NCBI GenBank assembly: GCA_948330435.1
Contig: CAOJBY010000003.1
Location: 129,164-193,163 of the forward strand
Source: an uncultured Lachnoclostridium sp.
GTDB taxonomy: Bacteria > Bacillota > Clostridia > Lachnospirales > Lachnospiraceae
Direction of reading: 5' to 3'
Length of the DNA stretch: 64,000 nucleotides
The notes beneath the pieces are model-generated. The model saw nothing but the letters and a program-made list of their open reading frames with translations. It did not search any database and was not told the DNA's origin. Below, piece after piece: positions 34,570 to 44,100 of this stretch (its first letter is position 1; the number at the start of each line of letters is the position of its first letter). A program made the translations under genes and the position numbers.

Positions 34570-36957
34570 TTGGGCTTATTTTCAGATGGATTCAGGGAAT
34601 TGAAAAAGGCGGGCGTGCCCCTTTACAAAACCCCGAAATCCATACAGCATACCATTGAGATTATGAAAGTGGCGGAGAACGGCATTTTTGAAGTGGCAAG
34701 GAGCCGTTTCTCAAAATGCTACCGCTTTCAGGACATCAATTATACCACCACCAATGAAACGGAACAGATCGACATTTTTGAGAGGTACTGTAAGTTTCTG
34801 AATTCCCTGGATGTGAATTTCAAAATCACAATCAACAATAAGAACAAGGACATGAAGCAGGTAAGAGACTGCGTGTTTCTACAGAAAAGGGATGATGGCT
34901 TTGATGCCTACCGCAGCATTTACAATGACATCATGGAGCAGAAGATCCATGAGGGCAGGCAGGGGATCGAGCAGGAGCGATACCTCACCATCACCATTGA
35001 ACGGAAAAACTTTGAGGAAGCAAAGGCACAGTTCGCCACCATGGAAGCGTCCGTCCATAAGGCGTTTGGAGAACTGGGGGCAGAGATTGTCCCCTTGTCT
35101 GGCAATGAAAGGCTTAAGGTCTTGTATGACTACTACCACCTGGGAAATGAAAACGGCTTTGACTTTGATATCCGGGATGCAAAAAGGGTGGGAGCAGATT
35201 TCCGCAATGACCTGTGCAACGGCATGATGCAGTTTTATCCGGATTATTTCAGGGATGAAAGGAAGTTCTGCCGTGCGTTGTTTATCAAAAAGTACCCATC
35301 CAGTCTTTCGGACCGCTTTTTAAATGAGATCACAAGCCTGCCGGTTCACTCCGTCACAAGCATTGACGTGGTGCCGATTCCCAAGGATTTGACAACCAAA
35401 ATCCTGCAGAAAAAATACCTGGGGATAGAATCGGACATTATCAGGCAGCAGCGTGTGAGAAATAAGAACAACGATTTTTCTTCTGAAATCTCTTACAACA
35501 AGCGGATAGAGAAAAAAGAGATCGAGGAAATCATGGACGATGTACGGGAGAACGACCAGTGCCTTTACTATGTGTCCGTGACAATCATTCTCATGGCAGA
35601 CACAAAGGAAGAGTTAGACAGCATGACGGAAACCGTGGAGACCATCGGCAAGCGTAACTCCGTCACCATCGAGGAACATTACCTGAAGCAGAGGGAGTCC
35701 CTGAATACGGCTCTGCCCATTGGGGTGAGACAGGTGGAAACCATGCGTACCATGCTGACACAGAGCCTTGCGGTGCTGATGCCTTTTAACGTGCAGGAAT
35801 TGAACGACAGGCAGGGGTGCTATTACGGCATCAATCAGGTGTCCAAAAATATCAATATCGGGAACCGCAAAAAGCTGATCAACGGCAACGGGTTCGTGTT
35901 CGGGGTTCCCGGCTCCGGCAAATCCTTTTTCTGCAAAATGGAAATGGGTAACGTCTTTCTCTCCGGCAGGGATGAAATCATCGTGATAGATCCCATGAAC
36001 GAGTACTTTGACATTGCTAAGACCTACGGCGGTACGGTGGTCAATATGTCCACATACACGGATAACTATGTGAATCCCCTGGACATGGACGTATGGAGTC
36101 TGGACTTGAACGACAGCAAGGGCATGATCCGGGAAAAGGGAGAATTTGTGCTTGGTGTCTGCGAACAGTGCATGGGGGAAAACCTCAATTCAAGGCAGAA
36201 GTCCATCATTGACCGCTGCGTGCGTAAGCTCTACATCGGGATTGCCAAGAGCCGGGAGAAATATGTGCCGGTAATGTCCGACTTTTACGAAGTGCTGATG
36301 GGCCAGCCGGAGGAAGAAGCAAAGGACATCGCACTGTCCCTGGAGCTGTTCGTCAATGGTTCCCTGAATATCTTCAACCATCAGACGAATGTGGACGTGG
36401 ACAGCCGCTTTACCGTATATGGAATCCGTGACCTTGGCACGGAGCTGTCCCCCATCACCATGCTTGTGATGATGGAGAGCATTCAGAACCGCATCATTGC
36501 CAACGGAAAGAGGGGGATCGCAACCTGGCTCTACATTGATGAATTTCATGTGCTGTTAAATTCGGAATATTCCGCAAGGTATCTGCAGCAGCTTTGGAAA
36601 AAGGTAAGAAAGCAGGGCGGCCTATGTACCGGAATTACGCAGAACATCGTGGATCTGCTCCAAAATTACACGGCGACCACCATGCTTGCCAATTCCGAGT
36701 TTGTGGCCCTTTTGAAGCAGGCCAGTACCGACAGCTCCCGTATGGCGGAGGTAATCGGCGTGTCGGAAGCACAGCTGCGGTACGTGACCAACACTTCAAG
36801 CGGAATGGGGCTTATCAAGTGCGGCAATGTGGTGATACCCTTTGACAATACCATTGAGAAAGGGACAGACCTCTATAACCTGTATAATACGAATATCCAT
36901 GAGAAGATTGCGATGGAGAAAAGGTATGCATCAACCGAAATGCAGGAAAATGTCTGA
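34570..36957 (+). CDS. virB4: VirB4-type secretion ATPase
   Basis: This 795-residue ATPase has Walker A GVPGSGKS at 445-452 and Walker B WLYIDEFHVLL near residue 655, with the usual NIVDLLQNYTATTMLANSEF behind it. It drives assembly or substrate movement in the type IV secretion channel. The start is TTG 34570 with AAGGAGG upstream. The conjugation operon is interrupted just behind it by a gene cassette with its own signals (36977-38142). Confidence 0.93.
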   Translation: MGLFSDGFRELKKAGVPLYKTPKSIQHTIEIMKVAENGIFEVARSRFSKCYRFQDINYTTTNETEQIDIFERYCKFLNSLDVNFKITINNKNKDMKQVRDCVFLQKRDDGFDAYRSIYNDIMEQKIHEGRQGIEQERYLTITIERKNFEEAKAQFATMEASVHKAFGELGAEIVPLSGNERLKVLYDYYHLGNENGFDFDIRDAKRVGADFRNDLCNGMMQFYPDYFRDERKFCRALFIKKYPSSLSDRFLNEITSLPVHSVTSIDVVPIPKDLTTKILQKKYLGIESDIIRQQRVRNKNNDFSSEISYNKRIEKKEIEEIMDDVRENDQCLYYVSVTIILMADTKEELDSMTETVETIGKRNSVTIEEHYLKQRESLNTALPIGVRQVETMRTMLTQSLAVLMPFNVQELNDRQGCYYGINQVSKNINIGNRKKLINGNGFVFGVPGSGKSFFCKMEMGNVFLSGRDEIIVIDPMNEYFDIAKTYGGTVVNMSTYTDNYVNPLDMDVWSLDLNDSKGMIREKGEFVLGVCEQCMGENLNSRQKSIIDRCVRKLYIGIAKSREKYVPVMSDFYEVLMGQPEEEAKDIALSLELFVNGSLNIFNHQTNVDVDSRFTVYGIRDLGTELSPITMLVMMESIQNRIIANGKRGIATWLYIDEFHVLLNSEYSARYLQQLWKKVRKQGGLCTGITQNIVDLLQNYTATTMLANSEFVALLKQASTDSSRMAEVIGVSEAQLRYVTNTSSGMGLIKCGNVVIPFDNTIEKGTDLYNLYNTNIHEKIAMEKRYASTEMQENV

Positions 36958-36976
36958 TTTAGCAGAAAAAAATCGT

Positions 36977-37190
36977 TTGACAATCCGAAGAATGCATGAT
37001 AAGTTATAAGTAATGAAAAGCTTAAGTGCTTTTGCGGCGATAGAGAGGAGCTACCCGTCCCGACTTTGCGGGCAATAGAAATACAAAGGTCGTCTCTGCC
37101 TATGGAATTATCATAGGACTGCTCCCAGAATTGCAATTCAAAAAGAAATGTGATGCCTGAGCCTAGTCGCTCAGGCAATTTCTTTACATG
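36977..37190 (+). promoter_or_regulatory. Promoter and structured leader of the PBECR4-like gene
   Basis: TTGACA at 36977-36982 is a perfect -35; a weak -10 (GATAAG, 36999-37004) follows at 16 bp. The leader contains CCTATG/CATAGG, CCCG/CGGG and GACTTTG/CAAAGGTC pairings between 37040 and 37120, and a perfect hairpin TGCCTGAGC/GCTCAGGCA (37154-37162, 37169-37177) followed by ATTTCTTT, which looks like an attenuator. The ribosome binding site GGGAGG comes after it. Confidence 0.5.
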
Positions 37191-37203
37191 GGAGGACAAG
37201 GCA

Positions 37204-38040
37204 ATGCAGACACTCTTGCAAATTTTTCAGAGTACAAAGGAAGTGCTGTGTGAATATGATTATTACATTCACATTCAAAAGCGTATTCTTCATCTTACAA
37301 ATTCGGAAATTAAGATACCGCATTTAATGGGGATGCAGTATCTTGGGAAACCGAATCTGTTTACAGGGGATTTTGGTGCATATGCCATAAAAAAACAGCG
37401 TATTACGATGCAGTCAGTCGAAAAACTGGTGCGGAAATATTATAAAACAGTGGAAAAACAGCAGAGAATGTTGGAAATGATCCACAGAAAGTTAGATAAT
37501 CTTGGAGAATTAGGGGAAATGTTTTCTTCTTATTCAACGCTGTATTTATATGAGAAAGAACGGAATAAGGATTCAGAATTTCAGAGTGATTATCTCCTTG
37601 TCCATGAGAATGAAAAGAAAATCCTCCATTTGGGATTGGTTAAAGCGGAAAATGGAAAAGATCTTTACCATTGTAATTCCTTTATGACAACTTATCAGAA
37701 CGATCGTGATAAGGATGCTTTTTTCCGAGAATTGACGCACAGATATGAGATTATTAAGATTGTAAGAGAAAGGAAATCTTCAAAGCATAAAGAAGTCATT
37801 TATCAAAGCTTGGAAGCGAAAGAAAGAGAAAAGTCTGGTATTCGAAAGATGTTTGATGCCGCCGACATACCGACAGATGAAAAGCTTATAAAAGCAGTTC
37901 TCCGTCTGAATAAAAAGTTTGGCATATATCATACATTGGATATGTTAAACGACAGAGAAACTTTGATTCAAAAATGCACGGATAAACGGGAAAAGGCTCT
38001 TGTACTGGATTTCCTTGCATTATGGGAGGAAAATCTCTAA
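37204..38040 (+). CDS. PBECR4-like nuclease-fold protein
   Basis: This 278-residue protein has an N-terminal domain containing ILHLTNSEIKIPHLMGMQYL and LLVHENEKKILHLGLVKAEN, close to what I recall of PBECR4 (phage-Barnase-EndoU-ColicinE5/D-RelE-like nuclease 4) domains in mobile elements. If the fold is right it could act as an RNase toxin or a defence effector; catalytic residues were not assigned. The gene is more AT-rich than the conjugation genes around it. The ATG at 37204 follows GGGAGG; an upstream ATG at 37150 would place the attenuator hairpin inside the coding region and is less likely. Confidence 0.55.
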   Translation: MQTLLQIFQSTKEVLCEYDYYIHIQKRILHLTNSEIKIPHLMGMQYLGKPNLFTGDFGAYAIKKQRITMQSVEKLVRKYYKTVEKQQRMLEMIHRKLDNLGELGEMFSSYSTLYLYEKERNKDSEFQSDYLLVHENEKKILHLGLVKAENGKDLYHCNSFMTTYQNDRDKDAFFRELTHRYEIIKIVRERKSSKHKEVIYQSLEAKEREKSGIRKMFDAADIPTDEKLIKAVLRLNKKFGIYHTLDMLNDRETLIQKCTDKREKALVLDFLALWEENL

Positions 38041-38104
38041 CAAAACAAATTTGATTTTCAAAGAAAAGAGACAAGCACTACAATAAAATAAGGACAACTA
38101 TAAC

Positions 38105-38142
38105 AGCACTCAGGCCAAAGACGGTTTGGGTGCTCTTTTTTT
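38105..38142 (+). terminator. Rho-independent terminator
   Basis: A 12-bp stem with G-U pairs, AGCACTCAGGCC with GGTTTGGGTGCT, is followed by T7. It ends the PBECR4-like transcription unit inside the conjugation operon. Confidence 0.85.
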
Positions 38143-38167
38143 GCCCTCAAAAGGGAGGTGAGACAGA

Positions 38168-40003
38168 TTGGACATCAAAAAGGTGGATGAAAAGCCCATG
38201 ATAATCCACACAAAGGAGAAGTCCAGGCTCCATGCAAAAGGAACATCCGATATAAAGGTGAAAGGCAGGCAGAAAAAAGAGCAGGAAATCCGGCCATCCA
38301 CGAAACGGGAAAACCGGATGGATGCCAGGTGCCGCAAGACAAAGACAAAAGCAGGAAAAGGGACACCCGTCAAAAAGAAGTCTCCCGTATCCGAGACGAT
38401 TGCTTTCGTGACAGCCAGGACCGCACTGGACGAGTTGGATGGCGGCAATGAGGTTTACGACGCATACAGAACAGCTCAAGCCCTGGCAAAGCCTGCCGCA
38501 AATGCCGTCGATGCAGGCAGGAACCTCTACCGCCGTCAGGCATTTCAGGCAAAACAGCAAAAGATTAAGAAAAAGCAGTCCGGCAGTCAGATAAAGGAAA
38601 AGGCCGCCAGGGAAAATGCAAAAAAGGCAGAAAAAGCAGGAAAGAAAGCCCCACAAAAAGCGGCAAAAGAGTCCATAAGAGGGTCAAGAAAGACAGCGGT
38701 AAGAGAAGCGTCAAGGGCAACTGCAAAAACCGCAGCAGCGACGGCAGGTACGGGCATCGGCGGTGTCCTCTCCGGCATAGCGGCAGGCGAAGCGGCGGAA
38801 ATCTCCATGGATAAGCGTGATATAAGAAATTCCACGAGAAACCGCATGATAAGGCTGTTCGTTGCAAATCTACAGCAGAAAGAAAGCCAGGACAGCATTG
38901 GAAAAGCATTAAAGGACATGGCATTGATGCGTTTTTCCATATTGGCAAAATACATGATCCGGTACGTGGGCCTGTTCCTGCTTTCCCTTTTTGCAACCGT
39001 GGCCCTGATTGCACTTCCGGTGATTGCCGTCATTGCGATTGTCTATAACTCGCCCTTTGCCATATTTTTCCCATCCATATCGTCGGGAGAAACCGTGCAG
39101 GAGGTACTTTCGGCTTATGTGGCAGAGTTCCGAGAGGAAGTGGACGGAGAGCTTAGAGACTTCGCCGGATATGACGCAAGTGAAAAGATCTATGTCAATT
39201 ACGAGGGAGCCGGAGAACCGGACAACTTCTGCGACATTCTCATGGTCTACATGGTAAAGCACGGAGACGGGGACACGGCAACCGACATGACGGATAAGGC
39301 AAAGCAGAATTTAAAAGCAGTCTTTGACGACATGTGCAGCTACACCATTACCAGAAGACTTGACGTAGAGACGGATGAAGAGGGAAATACCACAACCACA
39401 GAGGTGAAAGAGGTAAACGTAGAACTAAAATCCTGCTATGACATGATTTCCGTCTATGGATTTGGGGCGGAGGAACAGGAGGTGCTTGCCGAGCTTATGA
39501 AGCCGGAATATCTTGCGATGTTGGGCTACACAGGGGGCGGCGGAGATCCGGGCGTTCAGGTTTCGCCGGAACAGTATCAGGCAATCATAGATTCCGTTTC
39601 CGGTGAAAACGGGAAAAAGGTGGTAGCCTTTGCACTGTCAAAGACGGGATACCCGTACAGCCAGGCATACCGTGACAGTGGAGACTATTACGACTGTAGT
39701 TCCCTTGCCTACTACGCATGGCAGAGTGCAGGTGTCAACATCATGTATGAGGGATCCAATACGGCGGCAAGCGAGGGAAAGTACTGTTATGACAACAACC
39801 TGCTTGTGGATTACGGGGATATGGAGCCGGGGGATCTCATATTTTACAGCTACGGTAAAAACGGACGGTTTATGGACATTACCCATGTAGCGATTTATGC
39901 AGGAGACGGAAAAGTGGTGGAAGCAGCCAACGCCCGGCTTGGAGTTGTGTACAGGCCGGTGCAGGGGCGTTCCTCCATTGTATTCATAGGCAGACCAAGG
40001 TAA
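38168..40003 (+). CDS. NlpC/P60 cell-wall hydrolase of the conjugation system
   Basis: This 611-residue protein has a long, very basic, Ala-rich N-terminal cytoplasmic part and one membrane helix (IRYVGLFLLSLFATVALIAL region, about 262-292). The outer part ends in an NlpC/P60 domain with Cys510 (YYDCSSLAYYAWQ) and His573 (ITHVAIYAGDGKVVEAAN). It should open the peptidoglycan so the channel can pass (VirB1-like role). The start is TTG 38168, after GGGAGGTGAG. Confidence 0.9.
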   Translation: MDIKKVDEKPMIIHTKEKSRLHAKGTSDIKVKGRQKKEQEIRPSTKRENRMDARCRKTKTKAGKGTPVKKKSPVSETIAFVTARTALDELDGGNEVYDAYRTAQALAKPAANAVDAGRNLYRRQAFQAKQQKIKKKQSGSQIKEKAARENAKKAEKAGKKAPQKAAKESIRGSRKTAVREASRATAKTAAATAGTGIGGVLSGIAAGEAAEISMDKRDIRNSTRNRMIRLFVANLQQKESQDSIGKALKDMALMRFSILAKYMIRYVGLFLLSLFATVALIALPVIAVIAIVYNSPFAIFFPSISSGETVQEVLSAYVAEFREEVDGELRDFAGYDASEKIYVNYEGAGEPDNFCDILMVYMVKHGDGDTATDMTDKAKQNLKAVFDDMCSYTITRRLDVETDEEGNTTTTEVKEVNVELKSCYDMISVYGFGAEEQEVLAELMKPEYLAMLGYTGGGGDPGVQVSPEQYQAIIDSVSGENGKKVVAFALSKTGYPYSQAYRDSGDYYDCSSLAYYAWQSAGVNIMYEGSNTAASEGKYCYDNNLLVDYGDMEPGDLIFYSYGKNGRFMDITHVAIYAGDGKVVEAANARLGVVYRPVQGRSSIVFIGRPR

Positions 40004-40006
40004 ATA

Positions 40007-40049
40007 CTCCGTATGGGAAATATATACAAGGATTTCCAATACGGTCTAC
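40007..40049. repeat. Short hairpin related to the 8.5-kb palindrome
   Basis: CCGTATGGGAAA (40009-40020) pairs with TTTCCAATACGG (40033-40044) with one mismatch. The stretch 40026-40049 is 22/24 identical to the right arm of the palindrome at 8534-8699. In both places it lies just upstream of a gene. Confidence 0.6.
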
Positions 40050-40061
40050 GAGGTAAGGAAT

Positions 40062-40667
40062 ATGGCGAAAAAGAAAGAAAAAGTGGACCACGGAGCAGAG
40101 CTTGAAAGATCTTATAAACAGTGGGAATATCTGAAAGTATATGGCGGCAGTGATCCGTTTTATGCGGACGGCAGCAACATGAACCTTGTAAGGAATCACA
40201 TCATCTATCATAAGGAGAAGCTAAAGGAGCAGTATGGCACGGACCATGAAAAATACCCGGAAATCTATTACCGGGAACTGCCGCCGGAGGTCAGGGACAG
40301 TTACATGGCAAGAGCAGGAGAGATAAGAGACAAGGCAAGGGAAGCTCTGGAACAGTATATCTCGGATCCCGACTTTCACTATCTTCTTGCAAATAAGGAG
40401 CTGCTGACAGAAAAAGAAGCAAAGAAAATAAGCCTGTATAACGTGATCGGATATGCATCTGGGCTTGCAAGAGCCATCAAAGCCGGGGATCTGATTACCA
40501 TGCGTCGTCATGCAGGCAGGCCGGAGGGATATCTTGAGTCCTTTTCCGTGTGTACCAAACGGATGAAGCAGATCATGGAGGACAAGAAAAAGGCTCCGGA
40601 GCAGATGGAAGAAAATGAACAGTTTTCGCTGTTTCAGTTTGGGATGGAGACAAGGAAAACACGCTAA
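40062..40667 (+). CDS. Conserved element protein, unknown function
   Basis: This 201-residue charged, helical protein (AELERSYKQWEYLKVYGGSD; NVIGYASGLARAIKAGDLI) starts behind AGGTAAGGA. I do not recognise a domain. It has no membrane segment. It lies between the hydrolase gene and the giant helicase gene, in the usual place for small accessory genes of Tn1549-like elements. Confidence 0.55.
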   Translation: MAKKKEKVDHGAELERSYKQWEYLKVYGGSDPFYADGSNMNLVRNHIIYHKEKLKEQYGTDHEKYPEIYYRELPPEVRDSYMARAGEIRDKAREALEQYISDPDFHYLLANKELLTEKEAKKISLYNVIGYASGLARAIKAGDLITMRRHAGRPEGYLESFSVCTKRMKQIMEDKKKAPEQMEENEQFSLFQFGMETRKTR

Positions 40668-40677
40668 AACAGTAATC

Positions 40678-40708
40678 GTACCGTGAGGAAAATTACGGAA
40701 CTGGAATA
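40678..40708 (+). repeat. 31-base dispersed repeat
   Basis: The stretch matches 32707-32737 at 28 of 31 positions, ending in ATTACGGAACTGGAATA; a shorter relative with the ribosome binding site attached is at about 27794-27816. Each copy lies just before a coding or RNA start. Confidence 0.65.
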
Positions 40709-40719
40709 AGGGAGAGCAT

Positions 40720-41106
40720 ATGGAAAAAATAACAGGAAAAGAAATCATCAAAAACATGGAATACCTGATAAGGCTTCTGCACAGAGAATGGGAACGCTCC
40801 GGCAGAACAAAGGCGGAGGTGTCCATAAGCACTGCGGATTGGGAAGAGGTCAGAAACAGACTTGTCCGGAAGATTCAAAAAAGGCAGAGAAGCATGGAGG
40901 GTGAACGCTTGAGTTTCAAGCAGTCCATGGAGCTTTCCAGAGAGAACTTTATCCTTTTGCGTCTGGCAAAAAAGATAAAGAGGGCAGGAGGCAAGGCAAA
41001 GCGTCAGGAAATGGACGCTTCCTTTAGCGTGGAACTGGACAAGGAAGAATACCGGCTTTTTTCCATGCTGACGGAACCGGAGGAAAGAGAATGCTGTCAG
41101 GGGTAG
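40720..41106 (+). CDS. Conserved element protein, unknown function
   Basis: This 128-residue protein is strongly basic and helical (GKEIIKNMEYLIRLLHREWE, then RLVRKIQKRQRS), with a short beta-prone C terminus. AAGGGAGAG precedes the ATG. No family is recognised. Nucleic-acid binding is possible from charge alone. Confidence 0.5.
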   Translation: MEKITGKEIIKNMEYLIRLLHREWERSGRTKAEVSISTADWEEVRNRLVRKIQKRQRSMEGERLSFKQSMELSRENFILLRLAKKIKRAGGKAKRQEMDASFSVELDKEEYRLFSMLTEPEERECCQG

Positions 41107-41160
41107 GTGAAGCAGGAAGCGTATCAGGAACCCTGTTAAACAGCATGGGAGGTACAGCGT

Positions 41161-44100
41161 ATGAGCGTAGATAACAAAACATCCACTTTGTACGATGCCG
41201 CAATGGAGGAAGTAACAAAAAGCGGACAGGCATGGAAAAGCATATGCAGGCTTACTGGACAGCTTTACCGCTACGAGTTCGACAACATCCTCATGGTCTA
41301 CATGCAAAGGCCAGGGGCGAAGCTGGTGGCGGATTTTGACACATGGAAAAAAGTGGGACGGTATGTGAGACGGGGGAGCAAGGGCATCGCCATATTCCCC
41401 TCAAGAGCTTTAAACCCAAAGATGCGGTACGTTTTTGACATAGCCGATACCGGAGGGCAGCAGAGCCGCCTTACCTGGGAATTTGACCGGAACACCATGA
41501 AAGCCTATGCCGCATGGCTCCGGAAAAAGGGAGAACATGCCCTGCCGGATGAAGAAAGCGGCGAAAAAGAATCGGATAAATCTTTCCTGAAAGCCTTTAC
41601 AGAAGACAAGATCCGAGGGATAATGGACTTGGAATTTGGTGCTTCGATCACCGAGTTCACAAATCTGCTTGGGAGCAGGCAGATCACGGAAGATGGCAGA
41701 GTGCAAGAGATTACGGCAGAGGAAGCGTTAAAAAGAAGCGTCACGTATGCGGTATTTACAAGATGCGGCTTTGACATTCCCCCTGAAAAACAGAATTTCT
41801 CCTTTATTACCGCATTTACAAGAGAGGAGGAAGTCTACCGTTTAGGATCTCTGCTCAGCGATATATCCTGTCAAGTGCTAAAAAGCATTGCAAAAGATTT
41901 GACACAGATGGAAGAAAGGAGTATTGCAGATGGCAGAGGTAACATTAACGTATCACGAGGAAGCGGACGGGGTGCACTATCCGGATCTTACAGCACCGGA
42001 GGAAGCGGTGAGCATGAGAAGCCTGGGACGGTTCGCAGTGAGGGTAGCGGAGTATCTAAGGGAGAACCACAGCGGGAGATACCGGACTCTGGTAAGATTC
42101 GGAAAGCTGACAGGGAAGATGCAGGAGGTAGAGAACGAAGCGAATCGGATGATGGAGGAACTGGAGAAAAGCTACCTGAAGAACAATCCGCCGGGAGACA
42201 GGACTTCCACAATGGAAATGTGGCAGCTCCATCAACAGGCCAGAATGCAGGCGGAAGAGATCGTGATGAACGAGATCGTATTGAAGTTCCATTAGAGGAC
42301 AGCGTACAAACTGACACACAGAGGGGAAGCCGGGAACCGGCTTCCTTTTTGCGTGGTTCAAAAGAAATCACGGATCTTCCCGAAGCGTATTTGGTCCCAA
42401 AGCCGGAGCAGGTGCTTACGGTTCCCCAGGAGTATAGAAAGCAGACACTTATGGAGGGCGGCTGTTTCCGGGACAGTAAAAAACGAATTTACGCCATATT
42501 TCAGAATATCTCCGATCCGTCCGAACGCATCAAGGAAATCCGTAAGGAATATGAGCAAAACGGAGTGAGCTGGCCCTTGGAGGGAGACGGACTGCATGGC
42601 TATGACGTTTTTTATGAAATAGGCTTTCGCATTCTGTGGCGTGAGGATGGAATCGAAAAAGAGGGGTATCTAAATTGGAACGCCGTGGAACAAGAACTGA
42701 GAGATCTGATTAAGACAGGAGAATACTTTACACCGTCGGAAAAAGCTGTCACCCCTGATAAGGCACAGGCCAATGATTTTGTTACGGACATCGTTGAGGA
42801 ACGAGAAGAAACACCTGCTTTCGTCAGCCTGTTCCCAGAAGCTCTGCGGCAGGTGGAAACAATGGATGCGGATCTGCGAGATGCCTTGGAGAACTATCTG
42901 CAGAAATGCTCCGCAGTCAAGCCCTTTCAGCCATTCTTACAGATGGTATCAAAAAGCGGTTTGCCAAAGGAAGACAAGCTGTACTTCCTAAACCGTACCG
43001 TGAATCATGCAGACGGCGAGGGATCGGAAAAAGCCTACCATAACAATGCATACGGCCTGGTCGAATACACACCCCTAAAGGACACATTCACGGTGGACTA
43101 TAAAAACCGGAGTGGGGAACGGAAGAAAGACTTTGTGGCGTATGAACAGCTTTATGCGGTCATGGAATACCTGATCCGGGCGGAAGCCTTTGCCGGAGAG
43201 GTACGCATGGCGGAGTATGCAAAAGATTTCGCAAGCCTGCCTTACGAAAAAAAGTCTCCCATAGAAAAACAGTTCGAGGACAAGCTGACAAGCCTGCGGA
43301 GCAAGCGGCTAAAAAGGAATTTCCGCTTTGAAGAAGAGGAACTGCCAAAAGGCGGACCAAAGACAAGATACCAGTGGAATATAGATGCCATCCGGCTGTT
43401 AAAGCAGATTGAACGGGAAAGGAGGGATGCCACGCCGGAGGAACAAAAAGTGCTGGCCCGGTATGTGGGATGGGGCGGCATAGCCCAGGTCTTTGATGAA
43501 AGGAACCAGGACTGGCAAAAAGAATATGAGGAATTGAAAGCACTTCTTTCCCCATCAGAATACGAGGATGCCAGGGAATCCGTAACCACGGCCTACTATA
43601 CGTCCCCGAAGATCATACAGGCAGTCTACCAGGGAATTACGCAGTTTGGGTTTCAGAAAGGGACCATACTGGAGCCGTCCATGGGAGTCGGCCATTTTTT
43701 TGGAGCCATGCCGGATTCCATGAACGAGAGCAAGCGGTATGGAGTGGAAAAAGACAATGTATCCGGACGGATTGCAAAGCTTTTATATCCGGATGCCAAG
43801 ATCCAAATCGGCGGCTTTGAAGAAATCAGCTTCCCTGACAACTTTTTTGACGTTGCCGTAGGCAACATTCCCTTTGGTGACTTTAAGCTGTATGACCCGA
43901 AGTATGCCAGGTACAACTTCCGTATCCACGACTATTTTATGGCAAAGGCACTGGACAAGGTAAGGCCGGGCGGCATCGTGGCGTTCGTGACAAGCAAATT
44001 TATGATGGACAAGTCCAATTCCAAGATGCGTAAATACGTTGCAGAACGGGCGGAGCTGCTTGGGGCGGTAAGAATGCCGGATACAGCTTTTTTGGATACC

